NCBI GenBank assembly: GCA_032718475.1
Contig: JAUCBJ010003930.1
Coordinates: 1-22,143 of the forward strand
Direction: 5' to 3'
Length of the DNA stretch: 22,143 bases
DNA from: Nemertoderma westbladi
Taxonomy: Eukaryota > Xenacoelomorpha > Nemertodermatida > Nemertodermatidae
Shown: in pieces, positions 10,671-20,248 of the stretch
Numbering within the stretch: position 1 is the stretch's first letter
Layout of the letters: each line of letters opens with the position of its first letter
The notes under the pieces: model-generated
Told to the model about the DNA's origin: nothing
Seen by the model: only the letters and a program-made list of their open reading frames with translations
Database searches by the model: none
Program-made: the position numbers and the translations under genes

Positions 10671-10805
10671 GACGGCTCTAGGGGTTCAAATATATTAGTA
10701 GATCTTTACTTATGTGTTTTGTAAGGAAAAAGGGGGTGGTTGCGAAGTTCGACATATCACAAACTTTAAATCAACATCTCTAAAGTTGGCCTGACGCTGC
10801 CCGTA

Positions 10806-10811
10806 TTTAAT
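10806..10811 (-). terminator. candidate poly(A) signal ATTAAA for the transporter
   Basis: On the minus strand ATTAAA lies about 35 bases after the TAA stop. It is the commonest variant of AATAAA. No GT-rich downstream element is obvious, so this is tentative. Confidence 0.35.
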
Positions 10812-10845
10812 GAACACTATAAAATACAAACTCGAAATAAGGTAG

Positions 10846-12342
10846 TTAATCGTTGGTTTTTATCTGCTTTCTTGCGTCAACCATATCTCTTCCCCTCGTC
10901 TCTATAGGAAGTAGATACGCAGCTATAGATGCTAGAAAGGCGACACCTGTATACAACCCGACAGACATATATATGCTCTTCTCCAAGGCGACCTGAGCAA
11001 CGAAGGGTGTAATGATAGATCCCAAACGTCCAGCCCCAGAACACAACCCAATGCCAAGACCACGGACCGTGGTGGGGTAGATCTCGGGTGTGTACACATA
11101 TATCGCTTGGAAGCTACCAGATATTACAGCTCGAGCGCAAAAAAGTAACAGCACCACCACCCGCCGAGGAGCACAAATGAGTAAAAATGAAACAAAAGTC
11201 GCAAATAGAGTCAGTTCTGTTGCTATAGTCAACTTCCGCCCGATCAAATCAATGATTAGAACTGTTAGCAACAGGCCCGGGAACTCGGCTACTGAGGTCC
11301 AAAGCATGTCTACATAATCACCGCTTTTAAGTAAATGACAGTCCGTAAAACACGACGATTCCCGTTGGTCTTCTAGACTACTTTCGGTTAAGCATTTCAT
11401 TTCAGATACTTGGAATAGTTCAGTGGTTAGAAGGACAATTCCGTAATAGCAAAATGTATTGGCCATCCAGATAAATAAAAGTAACGATGTTGTTAAAATG
11501 TATTCTTTTGAAAACAAGTCCAACATTTTCCCCCGTTTAGTCTCAAGTTTGTATTCTAATTTACCTTTTGGCATTGGCTTTTTGTTATCTTTAGCTATGC
11601 GTTCCAGTGTAGCGATTGCTCGCTGCCTTCTTCCGGAAAGTATATCAAAACGAGGACTTTCTGGGAGCCAGTAAACGAATAACGAAAATATACCTATCGG
11701 AATGGAACATATTCCCAATAAATATGGCCAGCCAACTGTGGGCATCACTAGAAGACCAACTAATGCGGCTAGGCAAGATCCGGCGGCCCAAAAGACTTCA
11801 ATGAAAATGATCCCTCGAGCTCTAGATGTTTTTGGAAGGAATTCTGAATAAAGTGTTATAGCCTGTGGTGCACCGCCAATGCCAAATCCTACCATTGCTC
11901 GAAGCAACAAAATCCAAACGTAACTTGGAGAAAAAGAACTCAAAAATCCAAAGTAGAAAGTAACTAAAGAACTTAGTAAAAGTCCAACACGACGACCACT
12001 TCTGTCGCAAACATATCCCCATAATGATGAAGATGACATCATCCCAATGAACACAACAGTGGTAATCAATGCTTCCTGCCACGACATTAGCCGCCATTTA
12101 CACAAGAGCTCCGGCGCTATTATACTAAGTATCATCATTTCCATGGCATCAGCAGCCGAGTGTAGTCCCGTAAGAAGGAAGACTTTGATTTGGAAAGGTC
12201 CGAATCCCATCTGGTCTACCGCCTGTTCGACTGTGTAGAATTCCTCACTACCAGAATTCCCGTAGTCATCTCTATCAGCTTTTATCCCATTATAGGTTTT
12301 CGTTAGAGGAATTCCATCATTAGAGGTTGTACTTTCAGTCAT
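10846..12342 (-). CDS. SVOP/SVOPL-like major facilitator transporter, single exon
   Basis: A 498-residue membrane transporter related to synaptic vesicle 2-related protein (SVOP/SVOPL), in the SV2/organic-cation group of the major facilitator superfamily. The substrate of this group is largely unknown. Start: the frame is open upstream to a TTG, but the first ATG (12342) has A at -3 and an in-frame TAA lies upstream, so I choose the ATG. Features, numbered from that ATG: N-terminal cytosolic tail; a family-typical FYTVEQAVDQMGFG at 35-48; twelve predicted hydrophobic segments in two sets of six; loop 2-3 motif GYVCDRSGRR at 109-118; PESPR after helix 6 at 227-231; a charged central loop; a helix 7-8 loop with three cysteines (317, 331, 335); loop 8-9 DLIGRK; and YTPEIYPTTVR at 417-427 after helix 10. 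Vertebrate SVOP genes have many introns; this copy has none and no frame damage, so it may be a retrogene or an intron-poor lineage gene. Confidence 0.93.
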   Translation of the reverse strand: MTESTTSNDGIPLTKTYNGIKADRDDYGNSGSEEFYTVEQAVDQMGFGPFQIKVFLLTGLHSAADAMEMMILSIIAPELLCKWRLMSWQEALITTVVFIGMMSSSSLWGYVCDRSGRRVGLLLSSLVTFYFGFLSSFSPSYVWILLLRAMVGFGIGGAPQAITLYSEFLPKTSRARGIIFIEVFWAAGSCLAALVGLLVMPTVGWPYLLGICSIPIGIFSLFVYWLPESPRFDILSGRRQRAIATLERIAKDNKKPMPKGKLEYKLETKRGKMLDLFSKEYILTTSLLLFIWMANTFCYYGIVLLTTELFQVSEMKCLTESSLEDQRESSCFTDCHLLKSGDYVDMLWTSVAEFPGLLLTVLIIDLIGRKLTIATELTLFATFVSFLLICAPRRVVVLLLFCARAVISGSFQAIYVYTPEIYPTTVRGLGIGLCSGAGRLGSIITPFVAQVALEKSIYMSVGLYTGVAFLASIAAYLLPIETRGRDMVDARKQIKTND

Positions 12343-12397
12343 TGTACTGTTCAATTCAATAATTATTTCGTTGACTATCTTTATTTAACTAATTTCG

Positions 12398-12404
12398 TTT
12401 TTAT
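12398..12404 (-). promoter_or_regulatory. candidate TATA box upstream of the transporter
   Basis: Minus-strand TATAAAA starts about 60 bases upstream of the chosen ATG, which would leave a 5' leader of roughly 25-35 bases. AT-rich background makes chance matches likely. Confidence 0.25.
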
Positions 12405-13293
12405 AACCCGAAAACGCGGAAGCATGATAGGGCCTACTCAGAAATCGAGACCCTGAGTCGAATGTTGAAAAGTCACTGCGCCCAACTTGAGTTCAAATTG
12501 TTATGGCCTTTACTTACATTCTTGTTATAATAAAAATTGAAAACAGCCAGCAAACGTTGCATTCGCGGACTACTAAAAGCGCAAACTATAATTTGATTTT
12601 GAAAAACAGTATTATTATATAAATAAATTATGTAACGAATAAACAAATGTCACTGCAGGATCTAACATATATATATATACAATGCATTACGTGGTAAATA
12701 ATATACTCTGCTGTCTCAGCTATAGCATATATAGCAGCAGGCTAGTGATGTTAATCTTTTCTTAGCTCAAATACCATCTGTGCAGTGCAAAGAAAATGAA
12801 TGAAGCAATGCGTCGACTATAATCTATGAAGGAATTTACTTGGGAGTGATACAGTGTGTACTTCAGTACAACATATACAGTACAGCAGTTAGATTGGCAG
12901 ATTTCTATATGATTGGAGTTGTCAGGCCCCCTTTTACTGATATGGTCCTACTCTTATTCTTTCAATAATTTCAAAAATTGTATAATGTGAGTGCTGGGTT
13001 GTGTGGGTGCCACCGAGAATACTTTGCTCAAAACATTTATAGATCTCAGTGAATTGATTTATCATTTAGTTGGTTTATTTTATTATTATTTATGTAACTC
13101 GTGATAATTTAACAGTGGAGTATTTAAGTTTTGGTTGAGGTGTAGGATATTAGCTAGGGAGCATCTCTGCCTTGTATCCTAAATGGTAGCTAAATGTGTA
13201 CTGGAGTTTCATCTGGGGAGTATAGTTCTGGGGGTACTGCACTGGGAATAAGTCGTCACACTTTGTTAAGGCCTAGTTAACTTATGAGGGTGT

Positions 13294-13310
13294 GGGGGGG
13301 GGGGGGGGGG
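13294..13310 (+). repeat. 17-base poly-G run
   Basis: Uninterrupted G homopolymer, preceded by GAGGGTGT. Confidence 0.9.
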
Positions 13311-14220
13311 CTATGAATATGCATGTGGGGTGTAGGTAAAGCAAATGGAGAGGAAATCTATATGTTACACTCTTATGTTCCTATACTGTAGCTCCTAATA
13401 GGAATTAATTGTGTAAGGCAATGTCTATATTAAGGAACATAACGCGAGCGCAACGAGCGGAAACTTTTTAAGTTGAGATTTTGCACATTTGAATCGCCCT
13501 TTTTAATCAATAATACTTGGATAAAACTAATGATTTTACATTAACAGGGGCTGCAGTAATATCTCTATTTAATACCTTTGCTGTAATGCCCCCTAGAAAT
13601 TTGCTAGAGGTTAATGGGCTCGTTGTTCGAAAGCTCCTAAACAATGACGTAGGTCGGTGATATTTCTTAAATTTGTTACTTACTTCGGTCTGCCAATGCC
13701 ACTGTTAATGACTAGCAGGGTTGTTGTATAAAAATACAAAATAACTATTAAAGTACAGCATCACCATCTTTCTCTCCAGTAACCAATTCCAACATTAATT
13801 TTATAAAATTAAAGTTAACAATTAGGTGTAATTCAATAGAACTTTGTTATATTTTCAGTCCAGTCCATGGCGGGATATTAGTGTTAAAATTCCATTGGAT
13901 TGTAGGCCATGACAATGTTTAGAAAATAGCGACAGCTGTAAAAAAAACAATAAATGAAATAGTGAATTCAAAATCGATATTTACAGAGTGGATGACGAAC
14001 TAGTGAGGGAATGATGCCTGTTGACGCGGAAATTGTTATTATTAAAAAAAAACAATAATGCTGTAGGAGTAAATAGTAGTTATAAGGAAAGGATACAAGC
14101 CGGATTTATATTGTATTGTACAATATTATAAGTCCATGTGGTCCTAATAGTCTGGCGGTATCTGTCGTTTCTACACACTGAACCTTACAAGGGGGTAAAG
14201 AGTAAATGTTTTTGGTTATT

Positions 14221-14646
14221 AGGAGCCCGCTTGACAGCGGGATACTTACTGTAAGAATCTCAGGGATACTTTCTGTAAAAATCTCAGGATACATTACAGT
14301 ACACTGACTGACTGACTGACATACTGACTGATAATTATCTAGGTTAAGGCACTTCCTGCCTGGCGATTTTGATAAAATTTTGCAAGTACATTGCTTTGGT
14401 GGTTCATAATCGCGTTACAAAATTTCAGATCGATTTAGGAGCCCGCTTGACAGCGGGATACTTACTGTAAGAATCTCAGGGATACTTTCTGTAAAAATCT
14501 CAGGATACATTACACTGACTGACTGACTGACATACTGACTGATAATTATCTAGGTTAAGGCACTTCCTGCCTGGCGATTTTGATAAAATTTTGCAAGTAC
14601 ATTGCTTTGGTGGTTCATAATCGCGTTACAAAATTTCAGATCGATT
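14221..14646. repeat. 216-bp tandem duplication with GC-rich hairpin
   Basis: Two adjacent copies, 14221-14436 (216 bp) and 14437-14646 (210 bp). They appear identical except for loss of five bases (AGTAC) just before the GACT repeats in copy two and one terminal base. Each begins with AGGAGCCCGCT and a perfect stem-loop CCCGCT-TGAC-AGCGGG (14226-14241; 14442-14457), then two diverged 24-bp subrepeats containing CTGTAARAATCTCAGG, a run of GACT tetranucleotides, and a unique segment. Near identity means a recent duplication. Short open frames crossing it are incidental. Confidence 0.92.
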
Positions 14647-15324
14647 CTATGTGTGGTATTCGATATATTTAGTTTTTTGACATTGTTTTGTCGCGAAATT
14701 AAAAGCAATGGTAAAATAACAGCTGGTGTTCATGATGAAATATGGCTTAATATGTTATACACAGTCATAGAAAAACGTGTTGGTTGCCAAGTTTTACTAG
14801 TAGGCTATAAGGAAAGGCAATGTTTACTCACACATAAGCTGTTGGTTTCTAATGTATTACCCCATAAGCTGATTGCTCTCCCAGTGCTTCCTAAGGGTAT
14901 ATCTACAATAAGGTTACTCACTCTGCTATGTTAGGGCGTGGATCAGGAGAATGAATTTTAGTTACACAAAGCAGTGTGTTGTGTCCTATTGCAGTCGATA
15001 CTCACTGTGGATTGCAAAATGTTTTATAGTTGACCTACACTATAATACAGTAGTTGCATGTATTTAAGGAGCCCGCTCTGGCCTACCGCCTAAGGAGTAC
15101 CTATATTACATATTCACATAGAATTCACTGGGAAGAGATATTCCGCTTGACGACGGGGTAATACCTATAGAAGGAAACTAAATTTGTTATTTGGCTCTAT
15201 TCGTTGTTATTTATCTGGTTGTGCATCATGGGCATTTTTTATAAATATTCGGTAATCGCATCTTATATCTTGTAAACGTTCTTGATAATTAAATTATTTG
15301 CTTCATATTATATTTTTGTTAGTG
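14647..15324. other. AT-rich region left of the retrotransposon
   Basis: Apart from the diverged hairpin repeat at 15067-15158, I see only AT-rich sequence. A 110-codon open frame (14602-14934, +) starts inside the duplicated unit and has no recognisable domain; it is probably chance. Confidence 0.5.
15067..15158. repeat. diverged relative of the hairpin repeat
   Basis: AGGAGCCCGCT recurs at 15067-15077 and a weaker stem, CCGCTTGACGACGGGG, at 15143-15158. Both recall the start of the 216-bp units, suggesting a dispersed repeat family whose full extent I cannot delimit. Confidence 0.4.
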
Positions 15325-15329
15325 GTAGC
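15325..15329. repeat. target site duplication GTAGC (left)
   Basis: Five-base direct repeat flanking the element, matching 20532-20536. Confidence 0.93.
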
Positions 15330-15603
15330 TGTTGTGAGACGATAAGGTGAGGAAATATCAAGGTGTATTTCGTACCGCTACGCTCAGATTAAGTTTATTT
15401 TATGATAACAAGATAATTAATAATAACGTAGGTTGTTAGACGTCAGTATCAGTACTGCAGTAATATGGTACTGACATACAGCAGTACAGCAGAAAAGTGT
15501 TAATACCGCGGTACAGCAGAAATGTTACCGAATATGAAAGTATGTTAATGAGATAGATAGTCTATAGGCTACGCGTATGGCAATTAGTAATGATATCCTC
15601 ACA
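15330..15603 (-). repeat. 3' LTR
   Basis: 274 bp; on the minus strand it starts TGTGAGGATATC and ends CTCACAACA, so the ends carry a short inverted repeat TGTGAG/CTCACA. It contains an AATAAA poly(A) signal at 15394-15399 (minus). It differs from the other LTR only at 15556. Confidence 0.97.
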
Positions 15604-15613
15604 CCCCCTTTCT
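15604..15613 (-). other. polypurine tract
   Basis: Minus-strand AGAAAGGGGG directly abuts the 3' LTR, where plus-strand DNA synthesis would be primed. Confidence 0.9.
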
Positions 15614-15649
15614 AGTTTGAAGGTGTATGATAAACTAACAAGAAGAAGT

Positions 15650-15790
15650 TAGTTTCAGTTTCAAAGTCTGTTAGGTTGGCATTGGTGCCGTTTAGAAAAG
15701 TTTATGCGCGGCCAAAAAGAAATAGTTTCAGTTTCAAAGTCTGTTAGGTTGGCGTCTGTGCCGTTTAGGGTAGTTTTTGCGCGGCCGAGC
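15650..15790. repeat. 73-bp tandem duplication at the 3' end of the element
   Basis: TAGTTTCAGTTTCAAAGTCT starts at 15650 (shifted by one or two bases in context) and again at 15723, with the following 50 bases similar but about ten substitutions apart, each ending GCGCGGCC. The inner copy overlaps the last codons of the integrase frame; the outer copy lies in the 3' non-coding part. Confidence 0.85.
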
Positions 15791-16100
15791 TGGTATTGCG
15801 GACTCGTTTACGAGTTGTTTCGCCCATCGCACTTGTTTGGTAGGGCAGTCGTAGGGGGGAGGGTCGGTTTGAAAGACGACGTCTCTGCCGGAGGTCCCCA
15901 TAGAAGTGTCCCGAGATGTCCCGGTGTGATCGTGGAGTAGATGGCGGCGGTTTCGAGTGAGGCACCGTCCCGAAGGCGTGGCGGACTTTGTAGCTGCGCA
16001 GAGTGGCCTGCTCGACCACAGTTCCGGTGCGGTCCCAACGTTTAGAAGTTGGGTTTTGTATGCGTACTGTATCCCCGATAGAGAAGTGAGGGAGGGTTTT
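15734..16100 (-). pseudogene. integrase C-terminal tail, split over two frames
   Basis: After the integrase core the frame is lost twice. From about 16100 to 15975 one frame gives an integrase C-terminal (GPY-like) segment with [10 protein letters not shown] and KRWDRTGTVVE. From about 15975 the next frame gives SGRCLTRNRRHLL and runs to a stop at 15734. The first switch falls on a six-base A run (minus strand, 16096-16101), where a one-base length error or mutation would explain it. The second falls at a CGCCACG word near 15985. The domain binds DNA and positions the integrase; here it cannot be made as one chain from the sequence as given. Confidence 0.75.
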
Positions 16101-17583
16101 TTGAGCCGCGGTTGTAATACGACGCGTGGGACGCAATAAGAGTTGGGACACAACTGTCCAGTTCCGTGCGGACCCGTTGATGGTCAGAGAGGAAGGCTCG
16201 GCTGTGTATCGGGACTCGAGTACGCATAGGGTGCCCGAATAGTATTTCGGCGGGGGATTTCCCATGGGCTCGGGGTAAATTTCGCAGCTCCAGGAGTCCC
16301 TCCTGGAATTCAGTTGAACGTATTTTCCCCCCCGTTTTCGTTAATAAAGTTTTGAGAGCTTTAACAGCCGACTCCGCATGGCCATTGCCCTGCGGATATT
16401 CCGGAGAAGAGTACACCTGTTCGACTCCCCAATCACGGAGGAACTTTGTGAGATTCAGACCCGTAAATTGCGTTCCGCCGTCGGATTTGAAGGTGTTTGG
16501 GACACCATAGTGGACAAATGTGTCCCGCAGGTGGGTCGCCGTGGATGCTGCTGTAGGATAGCTACTGTAGGGGTATATTTCTGGCCATCCCGAATAGCGA
16601 TCGGCGATGGCAAGGAAGTGGTCTCCATCGAGGGAGAATATGTCGCCTGAAATTTCTTCGAATGGGCGACTGGCCTCGTGGTCCCGGAGGAGTGGTTCCT
16701 TCGCCAAACTTGGGCGAAGGGTGAGGCATGGTTCGCACGCCAAAATGGAGGTCCTAACGTCGTTGGTTAGACCGGGCCAGTAAACGGTTTGGCGGGCACG
16801 ACGTAGAGTTTTGTTGACTCCCTGATGAGCAGAGTGAAGTTGAGCGAGGACTTCCTTCCTTGCGGCGCGGGGAATTACGATTCTCTGGCCGTAGAGTGCC
16901 AGGTCGTTGTCTGTTGAAAGTTCTTCCCGAATGGACCAATATGGAGCCACTCCAGGGAGGTCGCGGGAAGTTAGTGGAAAGCCAGATTGGATTGACTGAA
17001 GTAAGTCAACGTAGTCTGGGTCGCCCCGGGCTGTCCGACAGAGGGATTCGAGGATCAAGTCGGGAGATTTATTCGTCGGTTCGGGGTTGTTGACGATATC
17101 TGCAGCCTTTTGCAGCGTGACCGCATGGATATAAGACTCTATTTCTCCGTCATCGATGACGTCATCATCAGTCGGGTCATCGACGGGAGCGCGGGACAAC
17201 GCATCCGGAATCCGGTGTTCTTTACCTTTTTTCCATTTAGTGGTAAATACAAAGGGACTGAGTTTTGCCTTTAATCGTTGAAGGCGGGCATTGTCCGTGT
17301 CGTCTATTGTGTATCTATTAAGTATAGTTACTAAGGGCTGGTGGTCCACAATCAGGGTGAAGTGGGGAAGGCCGAGGAGGTAGAGGCGGCATTTTTTTGT
17401 GGCCCAGGCGACGGCGAGTAGTTCCAGTTCCACCATCGCGTACCGAGATTCTGTGTCGGTTATAAATCTGGAGCCACACTCCACTAACTTCCAGGTTTCC
17501 TCGTGCAGCTGTAATAATGCATACCCCAGGCCATTCTTCCGGGAGGCGTCGGTTTGGAGAGAAGTTACGCGTTCCGGTTCGAA
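16042..17583 (-). pseudogene. pol segment: RNase H and integrase core
   Basis: Open from 17583 (after an in-frame TGA at 17584-17586) to a stop at 16042. RNase H is near the start: catalytic TDAS (Asp codon at 17548-17550), [10 protein letters not shown], and VDHQPL. Then the integrase, numbered from the codon at 17484: zinc-binding H217, H220, C250, C253 with the WPG motif between; core D281 (SGDIF), D335 (SDGGTQF) and E371 (GNGHAE), with exactly 35 residues between the last two, the DD35E signature. All catalytic residues are present. It is separated from the reverse transcriptase by a frame change and an apparent loss of several codons just before the RNase H motif, and loses its frame again at its C-terminus. 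It would act in the cytoplasmic particle (RNase H) and nucleus (integration). Confidence 0.92.
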
Positions 17584-17586
17584 TCA

Positions 17587-18475
17587 GCGCTCGTTTCGTG
17601 TTCTCGAATGCGTCCTCGTGATCGCTTTTCCATAGGAACTGATTAGTTGACCTGAGCAAAGGATGTAGAGGCATCATAACGGTGGAGATTTCCGTCGAGA
17701 AGGAGGCTAGTTGCTCTACTAGTCCCACGAAACTCCGTAGGTCCCTTATATTCGTGGGACGTGGGAAGTCAGCGATGGCATGGACCTTCGCCGGGTCGGC
17801 CCGTATTCCGTCGGCGCCGATTATGTATCCAGCGAATTTCACCTCCCGCAAGGCAAACTGCACTTTATCGGGGTGCAGGGAAATACCCGTCTCCCGGCAT
17901 CGGAGAAGGAAACGGCGTATACTGGCGAGGTGGGCGTCGATCGTATCATCGAAGAGGAGGACATCGTCGACCAGTTTGAGGAGGTTAGGAAGGTCACGAA
18001 GGGCATCGTCACCCCGTCGATTATATTCGTCCTCACTTGATATTAAACCCATTACACTTCGAAGATGTTTGTACCTCCCCCAGGGGGTTATAAATGTGGT
18101 TAGAAGTTGGGTTTTTTCCTCGAGCGGTATCTGCCAGTACCCCGATGCGGCATCAAAAACCGAAAAGTACTTTGCAGTTGTCGACACACCGGAAACTACT
18201 ACCCGGGGACTAGGGGTGGGGTAGTAGGGTCGTTTGACCTGGCTGTTTAAGTGATGTAAATCTACGCAGAGTCGTAATTTACCATTTGGTTTACGGACAA
18301 CAGTCATCGGGTGGGCCCAATCGGTGGGCTCTGTAACCCGTTCGATGATCTGTCGGCGCTCCATATCCCCGAGGAGCGACTGAACTTCATCTCGCAACGC
18401 AAACGGAATTGGTCGACAACCATTGGCATGGAAGGGCGCCGCGTCATCCTTCAATTCCACCGCATAGGGTCCCCC
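17587..18475 (-). pseudogene. pol segment: reverse transcriptase
   Basis: Reverse transcriptase in a frame different from the segments on both sides. Numbered from the codon at 18460: RPIPFALRDEV at 16-26; PMTVVRKPNGKLRLCVDLHHLN at 51-72; FDAASGYWQI with catalytic D103; and the active-site LVDDVLLF with D165-D166 (about 17963-17968). The usual aromatic residue before VDD is replaced by Leu, a change I believe occurs in some invertebrate Gypsy lineages. The thumb and connection follow up to about 17590, after which the frame is out of register with RNase H. The upstream break lies within 18451-18475, which includes a five-base G run (minus strand, 18471-18475). There is no classic slippery heptamer there, so an indel is more likely than programmed frameshifting. 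Confidence 0.93.
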
Positions 18476-20097
18476 ACCATGGTTGTAAGGGGTTTCGAAT
18501 TATTATCGAAAACATCTGCGAATTGGGCGAGGATCTCATCGCGAGAACGAGAGATAGTTGTCCCGGGGTCGGGGGCCGTTACGGCGTTTATCCGACGTTG
18601 AGGGAAATCCGGAGGGAGTATATCTAGTCCCTTGAGAGCAGCGAGGTTTAATATAAGGCCGTCCACCTCTGGGGAGACTACGATTTTCGCCAATGTTGAA
18701 CCTCCATCGTAATCGATCCGAGCACGGAATAAGCCGTCGACATCGATCGGGAGGTGGTTGGCGGCCCGGAGGTCGGCTGTCGGGTATGGGGTTAAGTCGT
18801 CCAGTCGACCACCCATTGCTGCGTATTCGTCGTATCCCAACATAGTTGCAGCAGCGCCGCTGTCTGGGAGTACGCAGCCCCGAACTGTTCCGAAAATTCT
18901 ACCGGGTTGAAAGTCTGTGCGTCGGATATCAACAGTTATGTAAGCAAGAGGACAGGTAGCGCCGGGGAACTCCTGTTCGTTGCGAATAGAGTTTATTCCG
19001 CTGGGTGGGAGGATGGTGGAGACTCTGTCCGACTCTCTGCGATCTGGTTTGTCGCTGCCTTTTGTAGAACGACAGACTGCAGCGAAATGTCCAGTTGCCT
19101 GACATTTATCGCATGTTTTGTTACTCGCGGGACAGGCCGCCCGCGATGCAGCGTGTTGTCGGCCGCAGAATTTACAGTTGCGCTCCAAGCTGGGTGCGGG
19201 AGAGTGAGAGTTTTTGTTGGATTTTCTGTAACGGTAAGTGGAGCGGCCGCGTGGTCGACGCGTAGATTTAATCGCTGTCACCGGGGCGCCGCGCCCTATT
19301 ATTGAGTCGTTCTTCTCTCCAACCTCCATTGATTGACACGTCTGAACGCATTCGGCCAGTGTTGGTTGCGGAAGCTTTTTTAGTAGTTCCGTTCGTGTCT
19401 CTGACGAACGTATCCCAACCAAGATTTGTGTGACGATCTGCTCATCCCGACAGTCTGTACATAGTTCTGCGTCATCCGCCAAGAATTCCAGTGCGACGTG
19501 GAAGTTATCGAAAGATTCCGTTGGGCCCTGTTTGCGATCGTGGAAGCGAATACGATCGATCGCAACACTTCGTTTAGATCGAAGGTGGGCCTGTAATGTG
19601 TCCATGACATAGTCCGTTGTGGTGTCATCTCCATCGAGGTCTACGTGCAGAGTTACCTTGAGAGTCTGTTGTAGATCGCGTCCCAAAGCAGAAGCAAGGG
19701 CATAAACTTGTTCACTGCGGGTGAAAGAGTGAGCCTGTTGTCGCTGACAGTGGATCTTCCAGGCTTCCCGCCAACGACGAAATGCGGAGAATTCTATATC
19801 TCCATCTATCTTTTCCACGTCCTTTATATCTAGGACGCGACGCCGAGGTTGGGGGTTATCCGCATGGTCGAGTCGTTCAGCGGCGGAATAGGCGGGGGCT
19901 GTCCGTACGCCATGCTGCGGTTGTAGAGTCACCAGCTGAGTCATCATCTGTGTTAGCTGGTTGAACCGCTGGTCAGCGCGCGCGTCAGATTCTGCGCGCT
20001 GTTGGTCTGCCACCAGTTGCTGTCTTAAGAGTTGGCGTCGGAGGTTATCGATCTCGAGTTTGTATTGTATTCCGATTCTCCGGTACCGATAGCGGGT
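18451..20097 (-). CDS. gag-protease segment of the retrotransposon
   Basis: Open from 20097 to a stop at 18451, with no ATG near its beginning; its first 28 or so codons continue the gag coiled-coil-like region rich in Gln, Arg and Leu. Numbered from the GTG at 20013: a capsid-like region (about 60-235) with WREAWKIHCQRQ; a basic linker; zinc knuckle 1 C280-C283-H287-C294 (unusual spacing) and canonical CCHC knuckle 2 C301-C304-H309-C314, which bind element RNA; then the aspartic protease with LPDSG (D384), a DSG instead of the commoner DTG. Protease is in the same frame as gag, so both would be made as one polyprotein. The natural initiation codon is in another frame at 20180. The end reads into the start of the reverse transcriptase before the frame is lost. 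Confidence 0.92.
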   Translation of the reverse strand, partial: TRYRYRRIGIQYKLEIDNLRRQLLRQQLVADQQRAESDARADQRFNQLTQMMTQLVTLQPQHGVRTAPAYSAAERLDHADNPQPRRRVLDIKDVEKIDGDIEFSAFRRWREAWKIHCQRQQAHSFTRSEQVYALASALGRDLQQTLKVTLHVDLDGDDTTTDYVMDTLQAHLRSKRSVAIDRIRFHDRKQGPTESFDNFHVALEFLADDAELCTDCRDEQIVTQILVGIRSSETRTELLKKLPQPTLAECVQTCQSMEVGEKNDSIIGRGAPVTAIKSTRRPRGRSTYRYRKSNKNSHSPAPSLERNCKFCGRQHAASRAACPASNKTCDKCQATGHFAAVCRSTKGSDKPDRRESDRVSTILPPSGINSIRNEQEFPGATCPLAYITVDIRRTDFQPGRIFGTVRGCVLPDSGAAATMLGYDEYAAMGGRLDDLTPYPTADLRAANHLPIDVDGLFRARIDYDGGSTLAKIVVSPEVDGLILNLAALKGLDILPPDFPQRRINAVTAPDPGTTISRSRDEILAQFADVFDNNSKPLTTMVGDPMRWN

Positions 20098-20180
20098 TCA
20101 GTGGGCTCGGACATCCAGTCTGCGTCGTTGCCTGTGTTGTCCCCGCTGACCGATTGTGTGGGTTCGCCCTGATGAGACAT
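20025..20180 (-). pseudogene. gag N-terminal fragment with the likely start codon
   Basis: ATG at 20180 opens 51 codons (beginning MSHQGEPTQSVSGDN) to a TAA at 20025, in a frame one base off the main gag frame. Its position, about 75 bases inside the 5' LTR, and its smooth hand-over to the gag frame near 20050-20065 make it the likely original gag start, with a single-base change between. Acidic and polar, no motif recognised. Confidence 0.6.
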
Positions 20181-20248
20181 TGTGAGTTTTCGCGATCAGT
20201 AAACCTGTAGATTGCTGTATAGATGTTTAACAATAAATTAACATACAT

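Larger units (their letters stand above)
12343..14220. other. AT-rich intergenic region
   Basis: Contains the presumed transporter promoter side, a short (AT)n at 12667-12679, a 17-base G run at 13294-13310 and a GC-rich phrase GCGAGCGCAACGAGCGG at about 13444-13460. A small inverted repeat ATATTGT/ACAATAT sits near 14108-14126. Only short, unconvincing open frames occur. I see no gene. Confidence 0.6.

Noticed and set aside
11090-12238. Short open frames on both strands within the transporter
   Set aside because: They are shadows of the 498-codon frame, which has clear family motifs throughout.
12343-12354. Start of the transporter at TTG (12354), four codons upstream
   Set aside because: TTG is not a normal start in animal nuclear genes; the ATG at 12342 has a good context.
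14106-14294. 62-codon minus-strand frame and 110-codon frame at 14602-14934
   Set aside because: Both overlap the 216-bp tandem repeat or its edge and show no domain, good start context or conservation signal.
15765-16265. A separate 166-codon gene in another frame over the integrase end
   Set aside because: Only the part from about 16100 to 15975 resembles integrase; the rest is out-of-frame translation of the integrase core and tail.
17682-18224. 180-codon + strand open frame, and similar ones across 15957-19305
   Set aside because: They are antisense shadows of the pol and gag frames in GC-richer sequence, with no recognisable domains.
18451-18475. Programmed -1 frameshift between gag-protease and reverse transcriptase
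   Set aside because: The shift direction fits, but there is no slippery heptamer or clear downstream structure, and the protease is already fused in frame with the beginning of the polymerase; other breaks in the element point to indels.
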